NCBI GenBank assembly: GCA_030549335.1
Contig: CM060188.1
Span: 11,408,001-11,472,000, forward strand
Source of the DNA: Pontederia crassipes
Lineage: Eukaryota; Streptophyta; Magnoliopsida; Commelinales; Pontederiaceae
Length of the DNA: 64,000 bases
Direction: 5' to 3'
The position numbers and the translations under genes are program-made. The notes below the pieces were generated by a model. It had not been told where the DNA came from. It ran no database searches and saw only the letters and a list, made by a program, of their open reading frames with translations. This document shows positions 48,959-62,100 of the stretch, one piece after another (within the stretch, counting starts at the first letter, position 1; every line of letters starts with the position of its first letter).

Positions 48959-49561
48959 GGCCCGTTTGACAATGGAAATAGGGCTATGTTTTAGCCTGAT
49001 TCTCCAAACACGATGGCGCAGCCTGATTTCAAGATGGAACCAAGTCGCATTAAATGACTTAGAACTAGGATCACGTGACTTGGTTCCAGGTGACTGGTTC
49101 CACCAACGGTCCACCTTTTTTTTTTTTTGCTTTCTCCCTTTTTTTTATTTGACCTTTCTTTTTTTTCAACTTTTTTTTCCATTTTTACCTTTCTTCTCTA
49201 AAATAATTTATTTAATAGACATAAAATAATTTTAATAAAGGATTAATATAATATTATTTATTACTTATTATTTCATTAAAAAATTAATATTTTATTAAAT
49301 ATAATTAATTTAAAAAAGATTTTTATATTTAAATAATATATTTTTAACAAATTTTTTCATAAAATTTATTATTTTAACATTTTATTTTAATTAATAATAA
49401 AATTATACTTTATAATTATAATATTTTTTTTAATTCAAAACTCACAAAAAATTCATCGATCACACTAATTTTTTCCTATCACAATTTCTTGATTCCAAAC
49501 ATACTTCAATTATGCACCAAGAACTTAAGAGAAACTCCGGTTCTATTTTCAAACGCGACCC
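48959..49561. mobile_element. Probable MITE (GGCCCGTTTG terminus)
   Basis: The left end GGCCCGTTTGACAATGGAAA and the right end, inverted, GGGTCGCGTTTGAAAATAGA are inverted partners. TA flanks both. AT-rich core of about 600 bp, no coding content. Superfamily uncertain. Confidence 0.45.
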
Positions 49562-50979
49562 TATGATCCTGGTGCTGTTGACATCTCATAAATGTTTTGA
49601 GAATAAAATTAATTCATTCTGAGCGATCATAAATTTTCGTGGGATTAGAGGTGAGAATATGATAATTTCGGTAGTAAGGAAGAATAAAAACTCTCTAAAA
49701 TTTTACTATTTGCAGGAATATATTTCTTTTAAAATTCAAAACTGTTCTTCATCATTATTTGGGGTTAAGAGTGGTGATTGGCAAAATATGACTTTATTGC
49801 TGTGCTAAACAGAGCCTAAAATTGGTGGTTGCAGGGTGCCCCAAGAGCTTGGCCTTTACTAGTCTCATGTCCGCCGTCCGCGTGGGAGTATCCCATGACT
49901 TCGATGTTAAATGAACTCGTCAAAGACGTCTTCCGGAATCATTGGGATCACATTTAGACGAAGAAAGGGTACTATTTTTTTCTTCTTTTTTTTTTGTAAA
50001 AACTACATGAAAAAGGAAAAAAAAGGATTTAAATAATTCTAAAATGAGAGTGTGAGGGACTGATTCAGTCCACACCCAAAAACATTTCTGCTCTTTTTTC
50101 CGTTTGATAACTTGAAGCATAGGAAGCGCAACCCTTGTGACTTCAATTCGAGAAATAACCCCATTTTATGTAGCGAGTCAAGGAGGAAGAAAAGGACTTG
50201 CGAAGGGGATGTTGTTCATTGGAGTGGGAAGAAGAGGGAAAGAAGAAGAGATCAAGAGAAAGAAGAAGAGAATAAGAGAAGATAAAGATTTTTGGAGGTA
50301 TATAAAAAAGGATTTCTAATTAGCTTTGTGCTAATGTAGACTTAAAATATGATACTCTTAAGATTCATATTTGATTATATATTTAAGATTCTGAGTTATA
50401 AGTGAAAATAGCACATTTATCTTCTTTTATGTAAGGGAATACTATATACCAATGAAGATTTAGGAAAAGCATTTTAATGATGTTCGACATGAAAGATCAT
50501 TTTAATGTTTACAAAGGAGAATTCCTTGTGAATGCAAAGTAGGTTAAAGCAACCGATAGTCTCAAAAACTATTATGTCAACAAAATTCAAGAAGAATGCC
50601 AAGTTTGAATTTAGAGAAATCAAGTCTCATTGATGTTCCAGAGATATATAGTCATAAGATTATGCATATAACTAGTATATTTTTATAAGGACATATTGAT
50701 GGGAAAAAAAAAAAGGAATCATAGGACTGATATCAATTTAGACAAAATCATTAGTCCAATCAAATATAAAATTGCATCTCGTTTTTCAATAAAAATTTCA
50801 ATGATCAAATAGAGAGTTATGATACTATTCCACTCACGTCTCCAAAATAACTCGTCTTTTGCTTCAACTTCCAACCTTTTGAGGGGAATACGTTAATATT
50901 CATCATAAAAGTATAAACGACGAAGAAAAATGTCACCAGGACTCAGCCATTAGGTTCTCAATAATAAGCTTTCTCATAA
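49562..50979. other. Intergenic and 3' flank of the MBD-like gene
   Basis: No exon or repeat pair supported. The stretch adjoining 50980 is probable 3' UTR. Confidence 0.4.
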
Positions 50980-53900
50980 TCAAGCAAAGGTTTCTGGTGG
51001 TATTCCACCAGCTGCGCTCCCCCCTCCAACAGCTGCACTCTCTGCCTCTGCACTCCATCCTTCTCCAACAGCTGCACTATCTGCCTCTACACTCCCTCCT
51101 TCTCCAACAGTTGCACTCTCTGCCTCTCCAGTAGCTGAACTTCTTGCAACTTCTTGGCTCGACTGTTGCATTAGTTGCTGTAGAGGTTGTCCCTGTACAG
51201 GTGAATCCATTAGTTAAAGAAAAAACAATGTGCAATATTATTAATTTTCTAAGCATATTAATTGCCTTTGAACTTTATGTTTGACGTCTTTTTAGACGAA
51301 TGCAATTTCTTATATGTCCTTAGCACTTAAGGTGGTCAAAATGATCTCCATAATGATGTGGAAGTATCATCTTAAATATCATAGCAATCGCACTAATTTC
51401 ATATCTGAGGAAGAATAATAAACTTTTAACGTGACACGCGATTATTGCATATTTATTAAATGTTAAGGATACTTTTGTGGCTCCTTTATGTGTCTCTTTT
51501 CATAGGTTAAATACGAAAAAATGATAACCTAATTCCTTTTCTTAACTATATACTTTGCAAGTGCTTCTTTACACTTAAAAACTAGTAGTAGCATCCTATA
51601 CATGTAAAATAGCATGCTAGAATGTAGAATCATATGTTCAGAATCCTCAAGTGCCAAATTCTAATTAGACTTTTTTTTAGCACACAATATGTAGCACATA
51701 ACAATATTATCCTACAATTCTACTAATTTTAAATATTTTTTGTATTATTTTTGTAGTTGTCCTCATGGCGTGACTTCTTTTTCTCCTACATCCAATACTC
51801 ACCATCACCACCACCACCACCACCTTCCCCCTCCCTTTATTCTCCTAGAGGAGTTTGGTATGGGTCAGATGCCCCCTAACAAGGACAAATATGCGGCCGA
51901 ATAAATTTATTCTGTATAATTCTTTATTATTTAAAGATTACATAAAAGAAAAAAATTATTCCCTCTTGCTCCTGCTAATAGCAAGAACATCAAATTCATA
52001 CTTTTCAATTTTCAATGAAAAAAGTAGTCAACTGACAAGAACTTTTACTGTCTTTTTGTTTGTTCTTATTCTAATAGCGTTTGGATGCACATGCTCTCTT
52101 GCTCTTAACCTCGTACCAAACACCCTGGTAGTGTTCACTCACCCTCTTCTTTTATCCAACTCTCATATTGCCCCTTGCCCTAGTAATGAATATAGAGACT
52201 CCAAGTCATCTTTTCCTCATCTCACATTGTCACTATAATCTCTTTCCTGTTCGATCATCCTCTCTTCCCTCTTGTTAGTAGTGGTTAGTTGTCACTAACA
52301 CTAATTGTTTTTATCTTCAAATTGCTATATTTCATGGTTTCTGGTTTTCATTAGTCATGTAACGCTATAAGGAAAATGTGCATTTCGGATGGACTATTTC
52401 TAACTGTCAAGAATTCTTCGTACTTTTTGATAATATTTGCGACAAAAATAAAAATTATTTTGAAATACCAACAGACAAAATATTCGTCGATGACAATATT
52501 CGTCTGTCTATTATTGTCTCCTTACAATTTCTGTGGAGTCAACATTGTAATCATAGACATCTTACCACTAACATTTAATTGACCCGAAAGACAATTTGAA
52601 TTGTAACATGATGCGGAAGAACCTCCATTATAGTTTTCAATTCTTATAGTATAGTTTTAATTTTTCCCCCAAATTAATTTAGTTAGACCAAATAATGAAT
52701 TTATGTTATGAAATCATAAAAGAGAATAATTTATTTGTTGAACTGATTTTATGGAGAGACCATCTTTTATATGCAAAGAAATAATATACACATATTATGT
52801 GCCAATATCAACTAAAATTTGTGACGACTATTCTAAGATCCTAGGAAAAATCTACATTTGTTATCTCATGTATGTTCCTTTTATGAAAAAAATCAATTGA
52901 AAGAGGGGAGTAAGGTTCTAAGACAACTATACAATTGGACATGTTATATATGTGAGATATTTCTTTGCAAAATTATGCTCAATTTCATATTATTTATATA
53001 ATCTAAAGAATGATTGAAGTGCAATAATATTGAATGAAGTGCAATTTTGACTCAAGGCTTTGTCACAATGGGGTTAATTTTCAACCAAAATGCATCAATT
53101 TGAAATAAGAGAATCATCTATCCAACTCGTGGTTAATGATGGTATGTAAGTATGATATTGTTGTGTTGTGTTGTGCATGTTTGTCAATCTTTATCAAGCC
53201 TTGTTAATTATACACGTAACAATAAGATATTTGTGAAACTCTAAACTTTAGACGTAATCCGTGAGACAACACTGAAAAAGATAAATAAACAAACAATATA
53301 TAATTATTTGCTACTAAATAGTCATTTTGCATTTATCGCAATACTTACAATATTTGTAGCATTTGCTATTGGCCTTGCTTTCTTCTCGCTGTCTGCCGTC
53401 TTGAATCTCTCAACGTCTTTTAATGATCGAAGCTTCTTTCCTGTCTCCATGTGGACGTAGTACTGAAATCACAAGGTAGTCACTTCTTTTATCACTTAGA
53501 AACAATAATAAGGTGTTACATACGAAATCATATCATTTTCTTGAGAGCAAAATATCACTGTAAACTTCTATATCACGGTAATTTGTGTTATAAACAATTC
53601 AATCTTTTTATGCAGATTAAAATTTGGATATTTATACATGTTGATATGTTGAATCGAGAATAGCATTAATGGGTGCACGTTGATGAATGATTGAATCATT
53701 TTTTTTTTACTTATAATTGAACCATTTATCTCTCTCATTATAATGCATCTTATTAACATGAAGTATGAAACAGGTGACCAAGGGTAAAAACAAACATAAT
53801 AGTAATTAGTTTAACCTATGTTCAAGCATATATCACTGCTCTCACATGCATTACAGAAATTGTCATTGATCAACTTTCATGAACTTGATAGCTAAATATC

Positions 53901-54972
53901 TTGAACTGAGATAGGAATATTTTCCAATACATTAGAAAACGAGCTTGTGCTATTAAAACTATTATATTATCGTTATGGATTCCTTATTCCAGGAGATATA
54001 GCAAAAGAAGAAACCTTCTAGTAGAGAGAATAGGAAATGTTAGTGATGCAACGAAGGAAACAAATTCGTAAGTTCATGATTAGAATTAGAGCTTACTTTA
54101 TCCTTGTGCCCAATACTTGTCCCTCCTTCGCGTACTTTCTCGATCACCGTGAATCCCTCGAGCAACTTGGTCACATCTCTCTTCCTTGAACGGGAACCAG
54201 AAGCCATGGCTTCCATCTTCCTCGGCTCCTGCTTCGCTCCTTGCTCCGTCGATGCAGGCCCCTCACCAGAGCTGTGAACTCCACTCGTGGTCAGGGGAGT
54301 ATTATGAACCCCGAAGCCGATTTCTGGAAACTCGTAGCCAAAATCAGGAAACTCGTAGCCAAAATCAGGAAACTCGTAGCCAAAATCAGGAACCACGTAG
54401 TCCGCCGGATTACGCGATGCATAGCTCCATGGCTGACCCATCGTTGGAACTCCTCTCGCAGTCTGGGGAGTCATGGGAATCCCAAAGCCGTGAACAGGGA
54501 ACCTGTACTCCATCGGATTATTCCATCCATAGCTTGACGGATGACCCATCACCGGAACTCCTCCATAAACTCCGCTCGCCGTCGGCGGAGCCATCGGAAT
54601 CCCAAAGCCGTGATCAGGAGCCCGGTACTCGCCCGGGTGCCGCCATGCATAGCTTGACGGCTGGCCCATTGGTGGAACCCCTCCGACTCCACCATTGCCG
54701 CCGTACGGGCGTCCGTGGAAGGAACCAACATATTCATAAACATGCGTGCGATCAAGGCGCTGCATCCCCGTATAAATCCAGTCCTTAGGCGGCCACTTTC
54801 CTGCCAGGCTATGGACCAGACCCCAGAGATTTGTGGCGGCGTTTCCTGACAATTTGAAGGCAATCGGCGTCGGGCACGCCACGTTCGTCGGACGAGGTCT
54901 CCCATGCGAGGGTCTGACATTCTTATAGTAACCCCCCATGCTCAAGGAATATGGAACAAGAAGCACCGGCAA
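50980..54972 (-). CDS. Methyl-CpG-binding-domain-like protein with repetitive N-terminal half
   Basis: Three exons, minus strand: 54097-54972, 53349-53462, 50980-51192, joined in phase 0 into 400 aa. Residues ~268-322 resemble an MBD fold. A basic linker (SRSRKRD) precedes a strand LLEGFTVIEKVREGG. GHKDKYYVH and TGKKLRSLKDVERF follow, like the D-K-Y-Y-x-x-x-x-G-x-x-x-R-S core of plant MBDs. The splice junction falls between DK and YY. The canonical W before the first strand is absent, so methyl-DNA binding is not assured. Residues ~90-240 hold three ~40-aa imperfect repeats (MGQPSSYAW..., GFGIPM) and a PDFGYEF heptad repeated three times. The C-terminus has Ala/Gly/Glu/Ser repeats (AESA.VGEG). 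Likely nuclear. Intron 2 is 2,156 bp. Met 12 is an alternative start. Confidence 0.65.
54326..54391 (-). repeat. 21-bp coding minisatellite (PDFGYEF x3)
   Basis: Three nearly identical 21-bp units inside exon 1 of the MBD-like gene encode the repeated heptad PDFGYEF. Units preserve frame, so copy number could vary without disrupting the protein. Confidence 0.9.
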
Positions 54973-57698
54973 GAAATCTTACTACCACACTTCTTCTGGC
55001 TACAAAAAAGGAGCACGAGCACACTTTCTTGCAACGTCCGGCGATCAGACGTAAATGATAGATCTACGAACGCAGCAGCGCAGGAGTTGGACAGGAGGCG
55101 GCGTTTAGACTCTAGAGGGGGTGGTGGCAGGTATGTGCATGTCTTGAGAGTGGCATTTCCAAGGGGGCAAAGGATAGAATCCTTTGGTATATTCTCATGA
55201 AAGGGTGCGAGCGAACGAGGGCAAAGACGGAAAAGCACAAGGGCAAAAAACACGAGGATTGTGTTCTTCAATTTTGTTATGGTGTGCACACCATTTGATA
55301 TCCAGTCAACGCTGTCAGATTCTCTGCTGTCGGTTACTATATATTTCTCTGCCAAAAAGTGCAACCAATTTTTTGTTTTGCCTTTTTTTTTCTTGATTTC
55401 AAATGTTTGTGTTAAATTTATTATATTAACTAAGAATAAAAATTTCCTCTTTATGATAATCAATGTGTCATTTTTTTTCTACAAATATTTCCTTTTTTTT
55501 CCTTGTAACTTCTAAATTTATATTACTGTATTCAGTCATCAATTCTTACCGGAGTCAATGCTACAATTATATGAGTAAATATATAGCCAGCCGCCTCTAA
55601 TAAAGTTCAATTCATAAGGAAAATAAATGGCTCACTGGAACCACACCAATTTATTATGATGCCAGTTATGAATTCCCTAATGGTTGATTAATTCAAATAA
55701 CAATGATTTGCACTACTTAAATTCTGATAAAGAGATATACATATGTTTCAATCTAATAATATCAACTTGCAGAAGAGCTAAGAAAAATTATTGAGAATTT
55801 TTTTCTTTCGGTTAATAACATGTGACTATTTTCATGTTTCAGACTTCAGTGGAACTGATGACTCAAGGAAATAAACCTAAAATTAGTACTGGACCCAATA
55901 AAATTCAAGTCAAATAGTTTTGAGAATTTTATTTCCATGGAATTAAACTCTTGTTTCCATAGAAATTTTACATAGCTATGTAAGTTTTTGAGGCATTCTA
56001 TTGGCTACCTTCGCAATGAATTTAGAATTGCAAAAGTGGAAATATAAGCACTCCTTCAATTGATTTACTATTTTTTATATTTACTAATTACATAGTGGAT
56101 TTGATTCTAATGATCATTGGATTGCTCAAGAGTCGTAATCAAATTCTTTCACTACTTTTGGTAATCTAAACAATTAGAATTTCTTTACCCATTCTGCTCG
56201 TAAAGCTGTATATTTATTATTCTGCGTTGTCTACTTGCATGAATCAAATCATATTATGAGTTGCATGGGAAGAATATGCGTGATCATTAAATCAATTAAA
56301 TCATAAATGTTGAATGCCATACAGTTTTTATGGGGATAAAGATGGTGTGAGGCAATATTTTGCTCATATATATAAGGCATCATTGGATCTTGATCGAATG
56401 GTTAGAAAAAGGATCATGGTCTAGCAGGTTTTTAAGTTGGCTTGAATCTGTCCAACAATGGGTTTAAGATCTTACAAAATTGCATACCTCTCTCAATTTC
56501 TATTTCACTTCTATCAATCGCCGCTCCGTTCTCGTCACTGCCCTGTCGTTGCACTTCGTCACCATTTGCGGACCTACATATGGATTAATGGGGTCAATTG
56601 ACCCATTAAAATTTAAGAATTTATTATATAAGTATTAACTCAAGTAACAATTAATATAACCTAAATATTATTACTAATGATCTGCTTCTATTTTTTGTTT
56701 TGAAATAAAATATGATAGACTGTTTTTATATTATCACTATTACATAATCTCTTTTGATAGTTGTTCACCTTCTATCTTAACTCTTTAATTTATCTTAACT
56801 CTATAACTATGTTTATAAATTTAAATTACTTTTAACAAACAAATCACAGTTGACGTCATATTTTTAGTTTTTCTAGTAACTAATTACTATGCATTTTTAT
56901 TTGTTACTAATTTCTTTGTGAATAATCGTATTGATTTGGATTCATTTAACCATATTGTCAATAAGCTGATTACATAAAAATTTGAAATAATTTCTAGTTG
57001 ATTTATATTTCAAATATAATAGTTTTTATATTTAATATTTTATAAAACAAATTTGCACCCATAAGCTCAAGGGTCCTAGATCCGCTCCTGTGGCCACCAC
57101 TGCTTCTCATCCATTGTTGTCTCATTTTCACCTGGCATAGAGGTTTGGAAGTGATAGGATCTGTATGGCATCTTATAGTGAATCCAAGAAGCATATTTAG
57201 ATGGGCTTGAAGAAGATGTCTCCTAGGAAGCTGCATTCCAACCACAATTAATTGGAAACTACATAAAGAGAGCTTCAAAGTTCATTTCCAACTTTTTTTA
57301 GGGAAACATTTCCAAAATTTTTGTAGTGATATTTTATCATTTTTTTTTCATCTCTATGTGTGTAATACTATCGAGCTTAGAGCTTATGGTTTTCATTTGT
57401 GTATCCTTGTAAGATTTGTTCTAAAGTTGTAACTTATGCTGGATAGAATCTCACATGTGTTCATTTATGCAAGAACTTGTACTTAAATGACTGGCAGATT
57501 TGTATTACTGTACCATTTTGTTTTGGGATCCAAGAAAGTATGATCACAACATGTAACATGAAGCTAAAAATTCCCATTGGAACACACATGTGGTTTGTAT
57601 GGTTGAAAGCAAAAATAAACAATGCAAATGAGATCCGATCCATTGCCCGGACAACTTCGCAGTGAGGCGGCGGCTAGGTGAAGCGGTGATTGGGCGTG
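54973..57698. other. 5' flank of the MBD-like gene and intergenic DNA
   Basis: The ~250 bp next to 54972 are the probable promoter and leader. After 55300 the sequence is AT-rich with no supported exon, repeat pair or RNA gene. Confidence 0.4.
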
Positions 57699-57706
57699 AT
57701 CAGGAG

Positions 57707-58293
57707 CAATGTTGTTAAACTCTCAAGTCAAACTATTATGAGTTTATGTAAGTAAAACGAATCAAATCCGCATAAACTCTTAAATAACATATACTTTTTA
57801 ATTTTACATAAAAGTTAGTTTAACTTTTTTTATAAAATATTATAAACTCTTATAGAGTCTATATGATTCTGCATAAGTTTATACGATTGTATACAACTAT
57901 GTACCTTGTATAATAAAAAATTTATAAAATCTTAAATATTTATTTGATTTAATGTATTTGTGATTGAGAATGAAATTAGTATCATGATTCAAAATTCTAG
58001 TGCATCACTTATAAGGTTTTTTTTTATCTTAATAAACACAATAGTTGATAGTTAATTAGGACTTATTAGTCGTAAATGATAATACTTATTTTGATTACTC
58101 TCATATTTATTTCATATGAGTAAAATATATCAGTTATTTGTAATGGATTCTAAATATGTGTTTGTAAGTGCATAAAAACCACTTAAATAATTAACTTATT
58201 TGGTAATTCAACAAATTTACAAATCAATTCTACTATTACGAGTTTATCGGACAAAAAATGAGTTTACTTGAACTCTTAAACTTGACAACATTG
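57707..58293. mobile_element. hAT-type MITE, 587 bp
   Basis: The ends CAATGTTGTTAAACTC and, inverted, CAATGTTGTCAAGTTT are flanked by ATCAGGAG (57699-57706) and ATCGGGAG (58294-58301), seven of eight matching. Same terminal class as 21729 and 22948, but the subterminal words differ (ACTCTTAAA/GAGTTTA instead of GACCGG). Confidence 0.78.
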
Positions 58294-58732
58294 ATCGGGA
58301 GAACTAAAGCTATAACGGAGGAGGTTTCCCTTAAGTTTTTTTTTAACTGATGAGAAGTGTTACTATACACATATATTTTCCTTAATATAAATGTAAAATA
58401 ATTTAATTTATCACAGAAACATGAATTCCCAAGCATTACGAAAATAAAGGTAGTGAGATTGTTTAGAACGAGGGTAGTAAATAGTTGGATCGCAAAATGA
58501 ATCCATCACTTGATAACTAAGTTGGCATATTACAGTGGCAATAGATAACAAGTTGGGAAAAAATCTAAGGTTACCAAGTGAATAGTGACAAAGACAACGC
58601 AAGAGTGCAACGAGCTTGTTGGACAATGCAAGCGAGGTGAGGCTATCATCATATAATGTAAAAATTTTGATCAAGATTTGCATTGCTAAAGAAATTTCAA
58701 AAAGGAAAAAAACCTATCGCACCTCAGATCCT

Positions 58733-59110
58733 TGTTAGAGTTAGTGAATACTTCAGGACCTCTTATTTCTCACACCGGGTTCGCTCACGTGAGCTTAGGG
58801 GAATCTGAGTATTACCCAATTAGCAATGCTGCTGGCGTACGAATGAAAGAAGGGGTTCGGGGGGCCCCGCCCCTCGACGGCGGTCCCGCTCTGTTTGTTT
58901 GGATTTTTAAACCCGGTTTGGAGAGGCTATTAATAGCCTAATTTCTGGTGTAATCTGCGTGGCGACTGTAAACCTAAATGATATAGTAGAACCTCTTTGC
59001 AGGACGTAGCCCTCATCTCAAGAGTGAAACCTGGGTAAATTCATATGTCTCCTATATTTTTCTGCAATCTCTCTGCGATCTTCTCTCATTGTTCTCGAAT
59101 TTTTCCATCA
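58733..59110 (+). repeat. 5' LTR of the Copia element (378 bp, internally deleted)
   Basis: It aligns with the 3' LTR throughout but lacks about 108 bp just after the GACGGCGGTCCCGCTC block (near 58892). The missing piece lies in the probable U3 region. Confidence 0.9.
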
Positions 59111-59112
59111 AT

Positions 59113-59124
59113 TAGTATCAGAGC
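59113..59124 (+). other. Primer-binding site (initiator tRNA-Met)
   Basis: TAGTATCAGAGC lies two bases after the 5' LTR and differs from the standard TGGTATCAGAGC at one position (G to A). Confidence 0.8.
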
Positions 59125-59157
59125 ACATGTTGTTCGAGGAATTAGGGTTTACTTGAG

Positions 59158-62100
59158 ATGTCAGGAGGGTCGCGAATCGAGATAAAAAAATTTGATAAAA
59201 CACGATTTGATCTATAGAAGATGAAGATGGAGGATCTCCTCTGTGATCGAGATCTTTGGACGGCAATCGAGAAGGAGAGGCCAGGCAAAGAAGCGACGAC
59301 GGCTGCAGATGCGGCAAAGGCTTCAGATACGGCTTCCTCAAGTTAGGCAGATCCAAAGGCGATCGAAGAGTGGGATCGGATTGATAGAACGGCGAAGGGT
59401 TTGATTCGGCTTTGTCTCGCGGATTCAATTCTTACGAATGTGATGAGCGAACCTACAGCCAGAGATCTGTGGAGGAAGTTGGAATCCCTATATCAAAGTA
59501 AGTCATTGGTTAACAAATTATTTCTGAGAAAGAAATTGTACAATCTTCGGATGTAGGAGGGTGACTAATTTTTTACTCATCTTTATAACTTTAACACGGT
59601 GATTAGTCAACTTGTATCAATCGGTGTTAAGTTTCAAGATGATGATAAGGCAATAACATTGCTCTGTTCGCCGCCGGATTCATGGGACAATCTGATTATC
59701 GTGATTGGTGACGGGCATAAAGAACTTTCGTATGAAAGTGTATGTGCTGTCTTGTTATCAGAGGAAATACGGAGAAAGGGATCGGCAAGTTCTAGTAAAG
59801 AGGCGCTGGCGGCCAGAGGAAGGCAACCAGAAAGGAATCAAAATCAGAAAGAGAGATCCAAATCTCGTGAGAGTTCGAAGAGTAAAGATAAGAAGGTGCA
59901 ATGCTGGAGATGTCAAGAGTGGGGCCATCTGAAGCGAGATTGCAAAAACAAGCCAGTTCACAAGAAAGAAGCTGAGTCAACCTCGGACAAAAGGGAGGTT
60001 GAGGCAGGAGATATGTATGTGGCTTCTGCATGTATGGTACAGTCAGATAAGGATGTTTGGCTCATCGATACTGGTGCTTCATTCCACATGACACCTCATA
60101 GATACTGATTTTGTGAATATGAAGAGTATAATGGTGGGGATGTCATGCTCGGAGATGACACTGCAGTTCAGATTATTAGACGTGGCAGGGTGAAGCTAAG
60201 GATGAATGATGACATGGTGAAGACTCTACCAAATGTGATGCATATACCACTTATGAGTAGGAGTTTATTATCTGTTGGTACAATGGCAGATTCGGGTGTT
60301 ATATTCAGTTGCGACAAGGATTCGTACAAGATGGTCAGAGGGTCTATTGTGATTGCGCGATGGGTTCGCTATGGCACATTGTACAAGTTGCTCGGAGAGA
60401 CTATATCTGTGGGCTGCAAATTTATTTTTGAAGAGGTCAAAGAAGATGAAGACAACACATCTATGCTGTGGCATCAGAGATTAGGCCATATCAGTGAGAA
60501 ATGACTTTCTATTATAGCATCAAGTCAGATGGTAAAAGGAGTTCTGGATTGTTCTGTGGGCTTCGGGTTCTGTGAACATTGCCTCCATGAAAAATAGAAT
60601 CGAGTCAGTTTTCAACACACAGGTTCAAGAGCAACGAAGATTCTCGAACTGATCCATAGTGATGTCTTTGGATTAACTCCGACTCCATCTATTGGGGGGT
60701 CCATGTACTATGTTTCTTTTATAGATGATTTTTCGAGATACAGTTGGATTTATTTTATCAAGAATAAATCAGATGTATTCGATAAGTTTCGAGAATTTAA
60801 AGTTTTGGTGGAAAACCAATTGAGCTGTAAGATCAAGGTCCTTCGTACAGTTAATGGAGGTGAATTTTGTTCAGATAAGTTTGAGCAATTCTGCGTGGAC
60901 AATGGTATTACAAGGCAGAAGACAACTCCATATACACCTGGGCAGAATGGAGTAGCTGAAAAGTTAAATCGATCCCTCGTAGAGAATGCCAGATGTATGC
61001 TGAGTTTGGCTGAATTGGGGCAAGAATTCTGAGCAGAAGCTGTAGCCACAGCAAACTACCTGAAGAATCGCTCACCGACCTCATCAGTGAAGGATCAGAC
61101 GCCTTATGAGGCAATGTTTGGGAAGAAGCCAAATTTGTCTCATGTTCGGGTGTTCGGATGTGACGCATATGTTCATATACCCAAGGAAAAACGAGATAAG
61201 CTTGACAGTAAATCTGAGAAGAACATATTTGTCGGATACAAGGAAGGGGTCAAGGGCTACAAACTGTGGAATCCAAAGTCAATGACTATTGTTTACAGCA
61301 GGGATTTTCGTGAATCACGTTCCCAAGTTGAAGTTCAAAAAGGTGCTAAGAAAGTGGTAGTGCTTGAAGAAAATTCTGATTCTAAAACTTCAAAGGTGGA
61401 TGCACAAGATACTTCAGTTGAGTCTGTTACAGAACCGGATCAAGAGGACTCAGTTAATGAAGTTGAAGATGCAAATTCAGATGAAGACCCAAATATTGGT
61501 ACTACCATACCAGTTCTCAGGAGATCGACACGAGAAAGAAGAGCATCTTTGAGATACTCTCTTAGTGCTCTGAGTTCGTTTCATGCTTTGAGCATCATCG
61601 GAGAAGAACCTAGTTCTGTAAAAGATGCAAGGTCTATGGATGATGCAAATCAGTGGGAGCTTGCTATGACAGATGAGATGCAGTCACTGGATAAGAATGA
61701 AACATGGAGCTTGTGTAAATTGCCTAAGGATAGAAAGACAATTGGTTGTAAATGGGTGTTCAAGCGAAAGCTGAAACCGAATGGGTCTGTAGAGAAGTAC
61801 AAGGCGAGGCTGATAGCTAAAGGGTACTCTCAGGTTGAGGGAGTCGACTATGATGAGATTTTTCTCCCGTGGCGAAAATGACTTCAATCAGACTTGTTCT
61901 ATCTCTGGCAGCAGCATATAATCTTGAGGTAGAGCAGATGGATGTGAAGACGACATTCCTTCATGGGGACTTGGAGAAAGAGATATATATGAGACAATCA
62001 GAAGGTTTTGAGGTTCAAGGTAAAGAGAAGCTGGTGTGCAAATTGAAGAAGTTTCTGTATAGATTGAAGCAGTCGCCAAGGATGTTGTACCAGAAGTTTG

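Noticed and set aside
51800-51830. (CAC)n run as part of a coding exon
   Set aside because: It lies in the large intron of the MBD-like gene and no flanking frame stays open.
54186-54788. 200-aa plus-strand frame opposite the MBD-like exon
   Set aside because: It is the antisense shadow of the repeated exon 1; the minus-strand frame joins to conserved exons through good splice sites.
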